Source of the DNA: Phaffia rhodozyma | Taxonomy: Eukaryota > Basidiomycota > Tremellomycetes > Cystofilobasidiales > Mrakiaceae | Reading direction: 5' to 3' | DNA: 64,000 nt | NCBI GenBank assembly: GCA_014706385.1 | Contig: JACGZH010000003.1 | Location: 2,063,501-2,127,500, forward strand | In this document: positions 1-10,900 of the stretch, piece by piece | Position numbering within the stretch: the stretch's first letter is position 1 | Layout of the letters: each line of letters begins with the position of its first letter | The notes under the pieces: generated by a model | The model's input: only the letters and a program-made list of their open reading frames with translations | Told to the model about the DNA's origin: nothing | Database searches by the model: none | Program-made: the position numbers and the translations under genes

Positions 1-3000
1 GCGTCTTTCTGACAAACACATTGAAACATTCCTCTTCTGCAGATATCTTCGGGACCAACCAATGTTGACGCATCCTCAGGTTACCGATGCTCATCTGATC
101 GTCTGGGCCTTCGAAGATTGGCTCAAGCGATTCTTTTTCACTCTTCTACAAGTCTTGGAGGTTTGTTTATTCTTTCTACGTCGTCTCTTCAGATTCCATC
201 AGCATTTTTCGAATCTAACATATACTCAACGGCCCCTTCTTTGAACTCCTTCCAGACGATGACGCACGACACCCTCCCATTCGTCCGAACACAAACCATC
301 CGAATCGTCTTTCAACTGCTCAAGGATTCCCCTGAGCAGGAGCAAAACCTGCTTCGATTGCTCGTCAACAAACTTGTGAGTCGGTTTTTCGCGCTTTTCG
401 TCCTTTCGCTTCGCGTCACTTGCGCTTTCAGATTATGCTGATCTTCGTCCGCACTTGATTCGAAATCTTTTTCAGGGAGACTCTGACCGAAATGTCGCCT
501 CCCGAGCATCTTATCACATCCTTCAGCTCCTCCAGTCTCATCCAGCCATGAAGTCTGTTGTAGTTCGAGAGATCGCCTCCCTTGTCCTCGCCCCAGCTCC
601 TCCCAAGCCACTGGCGCCAAAGCGACCCCAGCAGACTAAGAAGGGAAAGTCCAAAGGCAAGGCTCAGCCAATGGCTAAGAAGACGACACTGTTCGATAAG
701 ACGGCGGATGAGCAAGGCAATCTGCACGCTAGGTACTACGGTATCACCACTCTCAACCAGACCACCTTACTCTCCCGAGACGGTGAGGTTGCCGGGAAGC
801 TTGTCGAGGTTTACTTCGAAGTTTTTAGAGGAATCCTCGGAGACGGAAACGGAAAGGACGACCCAAAGTTAGATGAGCTCGCCCTCGGTCCGGCCGCAGA
901 AGAAGCAAAAGAGAAAGAGTCAACGGACGGAAAGCACAAAGGAAAAGGAAACTGGAAGGGTAAGGGTAAGGGAAAGAAGCCAGAGGCGGCGGAGGACGCA
1001 GTAGTCGACTCGGATGCAAAGATGATCGCGGCCGTGTTGACGGGTGTCAACAGAGCTATGCCGTTCGCCAAGATCGACGACAACCTGTGAGTTCTGTATC
1101 GTTCAGTCTTCGTCTACGCGATGGATTCATGTGATTGAAATGACGATACTCATTGGTTCTCATTTTCTATCCTTTCCCAGGTTCGAGAGGCACATGGACA
1201 CCCTTTTCCGAATTACTCACTCTGGCGCTTTCAACATCTCGATACAAGCCCTGAACTTGATCTTTTCCGTATCCTCTAAGAAAGAGGTTGGTTCTATCCT
1301 TTTCTTGGGTCCCTTGCTATTCATTTGATGTTGACTAGGATAAACTATTGAACCGGCTTAACAGTCCGTATCCGATCGATTCTATCGAACGCTCTATGAG
1401 TCTCTACTTGATCCTCGACTCATCACCTCTTCCAAGCAAGCCATGTACCTCAACTTGCTCTTCAAGGCCGTCAAGAAAGACCCCAACGCTCCTAGAGCTG
1501 CGGCGTTTGTCAAGAGGACGATCCAAATATTGAGTTCTCACCAACCTCCTTTCATCTGTGGAGCATTCTTCTTGTTCGGAGAGGTCCGTTTCTATCTTTT
1601 CTTCTTGATATTTGTTCTTGTATAGTTCTATGGCTGACTTGAAGAACGATTTCGGCCGTTGGTCTTGCCCATAGCTTTTCTCTGCCCAACCCGGACTTCG
1701 ACGGATGTTGACTCATCCCGAGGACGATGATGAAGAAGAGCACTTTGTTGACGCACCCAACCCGGATGATGAAGAGGAGAAGGAGAAGAAGGAAGTTGGG
1801 GTAGAGGAGACTCAAAAAGCGGCCGCTTCCAAGAAATGGGGAACTGCTTACGATGGATTGAAGAGACAGCCAGAATACGCGAACGCGCAGGGTAGTTGTC
1901 TATGGGAGATTGTTAGTCCACCCTTTTGCTTGACTATGATTTGATGAGTCCGAAACTCATGTTCTGCCTTTTCTCCTTCCTAAACAGGTCCCCTTCCTTC
2001 ACCATTTCCATCCTTCTGTCGCACTTCATGCGTCTCAGCTCCTCAACGGTGAACCCATCACCGGATCCTCTGACCTCAATCTCAACACACTCGTCCACTT
2101 CCTTGATCGATTCGTCTACCGAAATGCAAAGAAAGCGAAGCCGAAGGGAGCTAGTATCATGCAGCCCGCAGCTGCTTCAGATAAATCTGGTGTCGTTCTC
2201 ATGATGAAGGGCCCGTCTGCTGAGACCGAAGTCAACACTGCAGAGTTCTGGAGGCAAAAGGAGGAGGATGTTCCCGCCGATCAGGTGTGTATTCCTTCAG
2301 AATTGTCTAGGCCGTCCAGCCACGAACTTCGTAACAAGCCGACTGACCGATGTTTCTTTCTCTTCTTTTGCGCATATTAGCTCTTTTTCCACAAGTTCTT
2401 CAACCAAAAGATCAGTCGAGAGAAGTCGAAGGCTAGTAAACTGGCCAAGCGAAAGAAAGGAGGAAATGACGATGATGATGAGATGTCTGCCGGCTTTGGT
2501 GTCGAAGGTTCTGACGCTGAGGAAGACGAAGATCTTCCGAGACAGGCCGTTGTTGAGGAGAAGGAGGACGGTTCGGATGATGAGTCTGATGACGATGTTG
2601 AGGCTGAAATTTGGAAGGTAATATCCTGTCTCCCCTTGCATTTCTATCCACCTTCACCTTTTTCCATTTGACAAAACAAAATGACTCATCCCATTACACG
2701 TTCGATTTGATTGATCTCCAAAGGCTATGCAAAAGTCCATGCCTGCCGTCGAGGAAGATCAACACCTTATGGAGGACGATAGTGATTCGGACGAGTACAG
2801 CGAAGCCGGTTCGGAAGATCTTGACAGTGATGAGGCTGGCGCATTGGCAGAGTTCAACTCTGATGAGGACGAGGACGGGGATGAGGACGATGAAGGTCAG
2901 ATCGACGATGCTGGTATGTCTCATATTTTCTCCTTTATCCTTTCCTCCTTTCCATTTTCTTCTCACGGGAGTACGGCGTTAGTCTACTTGATTACTGACA

Positions 3001-3315
3001 TGATGATTTTATACTCTAATTTGTGATTGCAACCACTCAGAATTTGACTCTGAAGATGAAGAAGTCTTTGATCTGGACGAAGATCCCGAAGATCTTCTAT
3101 CTGAGGACGACGTTCCATCCGCTTTCCCTGACGAGGATGATAACGAAATGTCAGATGACGAAGCCGCGCCTTCGACCGAGGTTGACGGAAAGAGGAAACG
3201 GACGAGTACAGAGGACCGAAAGGAACGAAAGAAAAAGAGAAAACTTCCGCTCTTTGGAAGTTACGAGGATTATCAAAAACTTATCGACGAGGGTGGACCG
3301 GAGGACAACGTCTAG
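1..3315 (+). CDS. MAK21: Ribosome biogenesis protein NOC1/MAK21 (CBF/Mak21 family), 5' partial
   Basis: This is the C-terminal part of a CBF/Mak21-family (CEBPZ-like) protein. In yeast this protein partners Noc2 in early nucleolar/nuclear 60S precursor export. The window opens in an intron; the first exon seen starts at base 43 after a TGCAG acceptor and reads [20 protein letters not shown]. Spliced exons continue through the HEAT-like core, including [20 protein letters not shown] near 735-800, [18 protein letters not shown] near 1180, [10 protein letters not shown] near 1700 and [19 protein letters not shown] near 1990. The last exons (about 2480-3300) are an acidic/basic tail typical of the family: long Asp/Glu/Ser runs, KRKR-type basic stretches, then [18 protein letters not shown] just before TAG at 3313-3315. 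About ten introns are inferred, with donors such as GTTTGT and GTGAGT. A Lys/Gly-rich insertion near 900-985 is low complexity. Family assignment is firm; the start is outside the window. Confidence 0.93.
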
Positions 3316-3607
3316 AGGCGCTTCTGGTTCTCTCAGTTTCGTCCTTATATACTTTACTTTCTTGGTTGTTGGTGGTCTTCTTCTTTCTCTTTAATCTTCC
3401 TCTTTTCTGATGGCAAAAAATATAATGTCCTTTCACACATCGAGCAACCACAAGAGAGCGATCCCATGATAATCAAATCCTGCAAAGCCACATATATTCG
3501 TTTGTCTCAAGCGATGTTGAAGACAACTGTACGATCAGCTCTTTTGTTTATCTTGACTCTATGAGACACTTGAACAAGCCTGTCTTTTTAGCAAGTGTAC
3601 AAGGTTT
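3316..3607. other. Convergent 3' intergenic spacer
   Basis: This is the spacer between the stop of the MAK21 homologue and the stop of the minus-strand iron-sulfur fusion gene. It is A/T-rich and contains an A-run with ATATAATG near 3414-3428. It probably holds both polyadenylation regions. I see no gene. Confidence 0.6.
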
Positions 3608-5408
3608 TTAGTATCGGGGTAGACCGATTTTTCCTCCAGCTGCACACCAAGCGCTCAACGCCTGATCGACCTGTTTTTAATTACCGTTCACGTTCAACCC
3701 ATCCCGAAATATTAACAACGATCAGTTCGAATATATCAATCTATATCAAGGAAAGGGCAGGAAAAATACTGATGAAGAAGCGACAAACCTTGATCTGGCA
3801 GCCTAGTCGACTTTCTTCACGTTCATCGATGGCCATTCCTAGCATACTGATAGTTCGTTGATCAAAGATTGTGTTATATCGTATAAGCCACTACTCATCT
3901 TCACCGGAAAAATCATATGCTCGGGTCGAATCGACCCGGAGGCAGACTATAAAAGAGAATGAGAGGAAACAGAAACAAGAGACGAACTCTTCTTCGGCGT
4001 CAGTGATTTCTGAAACAGGCGCTGGGTAGGGTTCGAAAGGCACATAACAATGACATGTAGCGCACTGGTTCATTGAAAAAAAAGGACAAAAGACAGAGAT
4101 TGCATCAGTTTAGGACAAACCTGACTTGATGCTCTCAAAATGGAAGAGGAAGGAAGGTATAAAGGACAAAAAGAGACCAACCTCGAGAACACCTCCACAG
4201 ACACCTTCTATACTACCCAAATCATATCGTTTCCCAAGGTCCATCAGGGTTTCTCCAACTGTACCTATGACTTCAACATCCTCCCCTTCCCAAGTTTTGA
4301 AGATTATCGGCACTTCCTCCTTCTCTTGTTTGATATCCTTGACAAAGTCAGCCTCTGCTCCCTTCGATGCCGACTCTATCCAAGGCGCACCAATGCCTCC
4401 ACCTGAGCTCAAAGCCTTCTCGTACCGATCATCCATTTCAGCCTTTGACATTCCGCTCGTACCACGCCAGAAAGGCAGCATTAGAGGCGACGAAGCGGTC
4501 GGATCCGCAGGGGAAGAAAGTAGGGAAGAAAGAAGGAGGGGTGCATGGGATGGTCGGAGATTTCCGAGAAGTTGATGGGCTGGGAAGATCAATGCATTCG
4601 CTGCGTATCTGATGATGAGTCGGAGAAGGTGAAGCGGAGAAGGTAGAGAATGCCAGGGAGCAGTAATGTTTAAGAAAAGATCTTGCTTTGAAGAAAGCGA
4701 GAGGGAAAGGAATGGTACAACTTACTTGTGACCACCAACATGAGAGACCTCCCAGACGTTGACTCTCTGGCTTACGTCCAATCTATCGATCTCCACCTGA
4801 AGCGCATCTACCAAGGCACCTCCTACATCTCCACATCGACAGTCTCTCGACCCATGTGTACAAATATATATATCAATCTCTTCCTTCTCTTCACCTTTAC
4901 CTTCGACGATCCGATCGGCTACGGCGTTTATGTCAATAGGCTTGTCTATTCGTCCTCTCTCGAGAACGATCTTCTTCTTTCCGGGTATATACCAGACACC
5001 TTCAACATCTTTCTCCTTAAGAGTATCTAGTCCGATCGGGTTTGAATCATCCTGGTTTGGTAAATCCGATTTGGTTCCGTCCCAAGCTATGAGCATTCCC
5101 ACAGTCCCCGCCTTTGCCTTTGCTCTTGCCAAAGCACCCTTCACTTTTTCGTCTGTAACTGAGGTAGCTTCCAAAATGTTTTCCAACCCCGGAATGACAC
5201 TTCTCTCTACAATATCGCCCGCTGGGAAATTATGCGGAGAGAACTTGGCAGGCCATTTAGAAGGAACAACAGGTAAATGAAGCAGTAAATGGGTTTTTGA
5301 AGGCGAAGCCGTTGATCGGAGAAGCTCTGTCGTGAATGGCGGACTCGTCAAAGACGTAATAGGTGTTGCTCGATTGAATATCGTCCGGAGGTATGCCGTG
5401 TGTCGCAT
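3608..5408 (-). CDS. Sucrase/ferredoxin-like (Aim32/Apd1 type) protein fused to an adrenodoxin-type [2Fe-2S] ferredoxin domain
   Basis: Five exons on the minus strand keep frame throughout: 5408-4726, 4608-4182, 4064-3988, 3846-3789 and 3670-3608. They encode 435 residues. Residues about 15-330 are a Suc_Fer-like (thioredoxin-like ferredoxin) domain with CTHGSRDCRCGDVGG and, across the first splice, HVGGHKYAANALIFP. These are the Cys and His patterns that bind a [2Fe-2S] cluster in Apd1/Aim32 proteins. After a short linker the protein continues into a mitochondrial-type ferredoxin domain: GVCGGVLECATCHCYVPF gives three cluster cysteines, and ESRLGCQIKV gives the fourth. The domain ends in GGKIGLPRY, where vertebrate and yeast adrenodoxins also end. 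The N-terminus is rich in Arg, Thr and Ser without early acids, so mitochondrial targeting is possible. Three of the four introns have T at donor position +3 (GTTGGT, GTTCGT, GTTTGT). An electron-transfer role is inferred; the substrate is unknown. Confidence 0.88.
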
Positions 5409-6013
5409 CTTAGCGTCCCAAGAGAGAGATGGGAGTAAGAATATCGACCGAGAAGAGAAAGGAGAGAGTGTGTGCAGAAGGTAATGAACGAAAGGTTATA
5501 TGGATGTCGAGTATTGATTTGAACAAATAATGATTGGCGGTTAGATCAGGCGTCTTGCCGAAATTACGTGTTCACAACGGCTCTCTTTGATCAACCTCGG
5601 TCTCTTCTCAAACCATCGTGCCGCTTCACACCGCGCTCAAGCTGGGCACACGCTGAAGAATCATGGCATGAACAGATCTACTGAAAGAAACCGATACTAT
5701 ATAAGACTAGAAGTTTAAATAGAGAAAGTGAGAAAAATTGAGAAAACTGGACCCTGGGGCTTTACGTGGTCCAAGACAAGATATCGGTACACCAAACCAA
5801 CAGGATGATGAGGCGGAAGTTGAGAAAACATTCAAAGATTGCAAAGAACTAGGGGTGAAAGTTGTTGAACAAAGATAATGGATAGAGCTTCAAGTAGCCA
5901 AGGTTCGAGCGGCGTTGCTTGAGCGATGATAGGAGAGATATGATTGTCCGGAGCTGAAAATTATCGGGAACAGAGAACACAAACACACACGCACGCTTGC
6001 GCACACGCATACT
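5409..6013. other. Intergenic: promoter of the iron-sulfur fusion gene and 3' flank of RHEB
   Basis: The two flanking genes are in tandem on the minus strand. Next to the RHEB stop lies a CA/GT dinucleotide-rich stretch (about 5979-6010). A TATATAAGAC element (about 5698-5707) is visible on the plus strand, but it is too far from either start to assign. No coding sequence was recognised. Confidence 0.5.
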
Positions 6014-7430
6014 CTACTTCTTTCCTCCAAACCAACTTCCGAACCAACTTCCACCAGTCGCCTTTGCGGGCGCGGCTGCCGATGGCAGAACGTTTCCTTC
6101 CGATTTCCAAATCTCGGCTAGCAGGGATTGCACGGGTTCGTCTGCGGGGAGATAAGCGAAGAAGCCGTGATGATAAGCTTGGTGCGAACGTGCAAGAGAC
6201 CATACACAAGCTACACCTACCGATCTTGTCATTCTTGACCGCACTGGTCTCCACAAAGGGAGCTTTGATCCGTTGAGCAAAGGCTTTTGCCTCGGCAGTT
6301 GGCACAGCACTGTGGCGAGCCGACGACAAATCCGGTCATCAGCAACATACTCCTCGGCAATATTCTACCGTATAGGGCACCATAGGGCTAGAAGAAATCA
6401 AGACATACCGATTTCCATTCAGATCGCTCTTGTTCCCAACAATCACACAGGGTGCCCACTCGGCTCCAGTTTGTTCAAGCATCTTGTCATAAATGGTCTG
6501 AACAAGATCGAATGAGGCCCGATTGGTGATCGAGTATACCATCACGTAGCCGTGCACACCGACCGCGTACTTTAGAGGGAAGAAAGATGAAGAGTCCTGA
6601 AAAGCGTGGCGGGAAAGAGGAACCAAAGTAAGTTAGCGAACGAAAGACTCAAAATAAGAGCGAGGAAGTAATTTCAGATATGTATGTGTATGTATGGATA
6701 TGTGTATGGTTGAGTGTGTGTTTGTGTGCATAGCTCATCTGCTGGTGGTGAATGTCATGATGAGCCAGTCCTTGCGATTGACCTTCTGAGATACACAGGA
6801 AAACATGTTGTCGTTATCTTCGGAACGGAGTCCGGTCGATATGAACGATGGCATGTAAAATTGACGCCAACGGAAGTAAAACCGGATGTCTGCACTGAGG
6901 GCAAGAAGAAAGAAGCGGAGGGGCGACATAGCTGACGGGAGGATGACGAATAGGACAAGGGACCAACCTGACCAGCGGTGTCGACGACCTCGATGTCAAA
7001 GTCTCTGCCTGCGAAAGAAACTTTCTTGTGCTTGACCTGTTCGATCGTGGGATGGTAGCTATCGATCTCCTGAGCAGGTCCGTCGACGTATCGGGCGACC
7101 AGGGAGGATTTACCTGGCCGGTTCAAAACGCAAGAAAGATGTTTGAGGAAGAGTCAAACCTTGTGAGGTTGTCAGGGCTTGGATCTGCTATACATTTGAA
7201 CAACACAGCCAATAGGGACAAGGCAGGTAGAGAGTAAGAAGAGATGTGTACGAGGGATTCTGTCCCTCCCGCAACGTTCGTCCCGTTGGTACTTTTTTCT
7301 TCATCTCTCTGTTGTCCACCGACGCCCTACTTTTGTCTGAACGCACCGGAACCAGGATCAACGGAAGAACGAACTAACCTACAGAGCGGGAGCCCATGAC
7401 GGCAACCTTTCGTTTGAGTGCTTCAGGCAT
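6014..7430 (-). CDS. RHEB-type Ras GTPase without a CaaX box
   Basis: RHEB is the small GTPase that activates TORC1 and, in fungi, basic amino acid uptake. Five exons (7430-7379, 7113-6968, 6596-6409, 6309-6221, 6141-6014) give exactly 200 residues. The G boxes are present: GSRSVGKSS (P-loop, with the Arg that marks RHEB), DSYHPTIE (effector loop), DTAGQ, NKSD and ETSAV. The second half reads YAVGVHGYVMVYSITNRASF and continues through AEAKAFAQRIKAPF to SLLAEIWKSEG. The tail ends GGSWFGSWFGGKK then TAG. It has no cysteine near the end, whereas RHEB proteins normally end in a farnesylated CaaX box. The reading frame closes at an unambiguous stop, and I found no alternative splice that yields a terminal Cys-aliphatic-aliphatic-X. 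The gene is divergent from MPH1. Confidence 0.9.
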
Positions 7431-7968
7431 TATCTTATGAGTATGGATGTGGTTAGAGGGATGTGGTGCGCTCGTTCCGGTTGCTCCTCGGCCGTTCTTC
7501 CAGGGTTTCAAATGGATGGGAGAGGGTGATAAGAAGAGGCTTGCTTAGTCAGCGTCACGGGCAGAGGGGTAGTAACGATAGCTGTGCTGTGATGTTCAGT
7601 AGCGGGTGGTTTTGAGTTCACGTGCGCCAAATACAGCTTTCGCGTCAATCACTTAACACCGCGCGACGCGACGCGACAACTGCACGTGACCTCGACGCGA
7701 GTGACGTCTCGCGTATGCTCTCCAAGGCTTTCATCCAAACTGACTTGTCCCAACTCTTACACCAACATACAACATCCTTCGATCCCTCATACTCTTCTAC
7801 ATAAACACATAAATACACAGACACATAAACAACATCCTTTCTCTTGTCTCAAGGGCTTTTGCTATCGCTCCGAATCTACTTGTCAATCGATCGGTCAGAT
7901 ACCGACACCGCCTGATCAGAACCTCGCTTGTTCTGACGCCTCTCGGTTGCCAACCAAACCGGCCGCAG
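7431..7968. promoter_or_regulatory. Divergent promoter between RHEB and MPH1
   Basis: This 538-bp shared upstream region holds two CACGTG hexamers (7619-7624 and 7683-7688). Between and after them lies a CG-rich stretch with repeated GCGAC units (about 7660-7710). A T-rich/CA-rich leader precedes the MPH1 ATG. No gene is seen. Function is inferred from position only. Confidence 0.55.
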
Positions 7969-10900
7969 ATGGCCTCCTCAGACACGGACGAGTTTGACTC
8001 ATTCGCCTTGGATGAGGCGGATCTTCGAAGAATAGATGCACTCTCCAAGGTACCGAGTGATAGCCAAATATCAGCACAATCCCATCATTCGTTATCAAGA
8101 CCATCCAGACCACCTCCGCCCCCTATGGTCCAAACTCGGTTTTCGTACACTGCCAAAACTATCACTCATATCTCACCATCAGCAAAGTACAACCAACCGA
8201 GACCTCCTCCTCTTCGACCTCCAGCGCCTATACCATCATCTTCTCACCAATACTCGGACGAATTTGCCATGGACATCACTCCTGAGTCCCTGCAAGAAAT
8301 AGACCATGCCATCGCCACAGGTGTCGGCACCGCTTCCCGACTCCGACAAATGAACCTCTTTGGTGAACGCGCGCAGGTCGATGAATTTGATGTGGGAAGT
8401 AGTCAGGGACTCGTCAGAAAGGTTGGAAAAGTCTGGGATCGGGCAGAGTGGGAAAAAAAGGTGGCCATGAGGAAAAAGACAGGAAAACCTTGGGACCAAG
8501 AAGAAGAGGAAGGTGAGGAGGAGGAAGAAGCCGAAACGGGTTTCGATCAATTTCCGGCCCCAGTCGTCCCGCGTGCGTGCGCAATATTACACTTGCGACG
8601 AGCCCTTTAGACATTACTGATACAGTTGTCTATATCTTTCAACTCGACACGCATCTCTTGTCCATATTGCAGTCGGCGACGTAAGCGCTATCATCCCCTT
8701 CGTTCTCATATGATCCTTTCCCCCAAGCAAACTCATTGTCTCCTCTTGTGCTTTTGCACCTCTCTAGCTTCCTCCTTTGAAACATGCCTTTGATGCTGAA
8801 GCAGGAAAGACTTGGATCTACCCGATCAATCTTCCGCTTCGGTCCTATCAGTTAAATATCGTCCGAAAGTCACTATTCACCAACACACTCGTTGCGTTAC
8901 CGACAGGATTAGGAAAGACATTCGTAGCCGGAGTGGTCATGTTGAATTGTTTGTCTATTCCCTTTACGTGTTATCTAGAAGATCATGCCACGGTTGATCA
9001 TCCTATTCATATTCGTTCAAATGACCTGAAGACAATCGATGGTTCCCAACCGGCAAAATATTTTTCATTGCTCCAACCAAACCACTGGTTAATCAACAGG
9101 CCCAGGCGTTCCCCGAGACATGTGGTTTTCTGAACAGCAAAGTCGCCGTGTTGATGGGTGACACTAACAAGGATGTCCGACAGCAAACAGTAAGAACCAT
9201 TCATCATCTAATTTCTTTTATCTCTCCCTCTGTTTTACGTTGTCTGATCGCACTTATATTGGAACCATCACGTTTCCTATCATTGGAATTGTAAAGTATC
9301 CAGAAAAGAGCGTGTTCTTTATGACAGCCCAGACAATGATGAACGATTTGCAGAACGGCCGACTGGACCCAAGAGAAGTAATCCTTCTAGTAGTTGGTTA
9401 GTCTTCTCTCTCTTGTACAAGTTTTCACTATTTCTGCTCTTCCCTCTGGCTTCACTGAGTATCCCCGGTCTTACTAATCGTATCTCCCCGCTGCATTTTG
9501 GCTTTCAACAGACGAAGCTCATAAAGCCACTTCCAATCATTCGTATTGTCAGGTTGTCCGCTTCCTTCAATCAAGAAATCACAATTTCAGAATCCTTGCT
9601 CTCACAGCTACACCATCAGGAAAAGTTGAGGGCGTTCAAAGTTTGATCGACAACTTACATTTGAGCCATATTGAGATCCGAGATGAAGAAAGTCTCGACC
9701 TCAAGGCTTATGTTCACAAGAAGGTTCGCAACGTTTCTGACACCGTCTTCTATTTGCAGAAATTGACCTCAAGAGGTCTTGCTGTTGGATTTTGCTTCTT
9801 TCTGGTGTATAGAACACCGAGTTGGTCTTGGTTCCGATGACACCTAATGTGATCAAGCTCAAGGACATGCTTTCTGAAATCATGCAGGTAAACATTAACT
9901 TTCTCTCTTCTCTTTTGCAGCGCATCTGTCGTTGTTTACTGACATCTTGTCGCTCACAGCCAATGATCAACCAACTCATCAAAGGTGGTATCTTCAAAGA
10001 ATATGAATCTGATCCCACAAGGCTTCATGCATTTAGAGCGCATGCTGCCAGGACACAATGTATGCGGCAAAAGAACTTCAAATACCAGCAGGTCCTGACG
10101 AAATTAGAGTCTTATGCTCGAGCGATGGGTTATCTCGTTCGTTCATCTTTTTGAATGTTCAGTCACTTTAAGCACAACGGCGTGATCCTGACTGACTTGA
10201 TGATTTCTCTATCTGTTTGATATAGCTTGAGCATAGTATCAGCATGTTTCAACGAACTATTGCCGACAAGATTCCTAAAAAAGATACTCCGGCAAGTAAT
10301 TCAAAGGAGCTTCGGGCGATAGGCGCTGCCATCGAAGAAATGAAGGTCGAAGGAGGTTATGTTCCTCACGCAAAAATGGATAGACTCAAGAGTTTGCTGT
10401 TGGATCATTTTGCACCAAGAGAGCCAGGGGATGGAAAAGGAGATTTAAATCCGGACACGACAAGAGTCATGGTCTTTTGCATGTACAGAGATTGTGTTGA
10501 GGAGATTGTGGTACGTCTTGAAGATCTTGTTGTTCATTTCTTTGCTTCTTTTTCTTGACTACTTCCCGTCCATCTTTCCAATTACTCGCGCTGATCAAAC
10601 GGATACTCTTTTCCTTCATCATGATTGCACAAACATAGACAATGCTGAATAAAGAGTCTCCCCTGCTACGAGCTGTTCCCTTTGTCGGTCAAGCAACTGA
10701 TAAGTCTGGTCGCAAAGGACTGAAACAAGCCGAACAGATCCAGGTACATGTCGATTTTCTTTCAATTATATAACTCAATGCTTACACAGAGAGCTGAATG
10801 TCATCGTTTCGGCACGACAATAATCGTATCGATGTCGTCAGGTCATCAAAGATTTTAAGTGCGGGAAAATCAATGTCTTGGTAGCAACGTCTATCGGAGA

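Noticed and set aside
5979..6010. Cysteine-rich extension of RHEB read from the CA/GT-rich stretch
   Set aside because: It is only reachable by ignoring the in-frame TAG at 6014-6016, and it does not end in a CaaX pattern.
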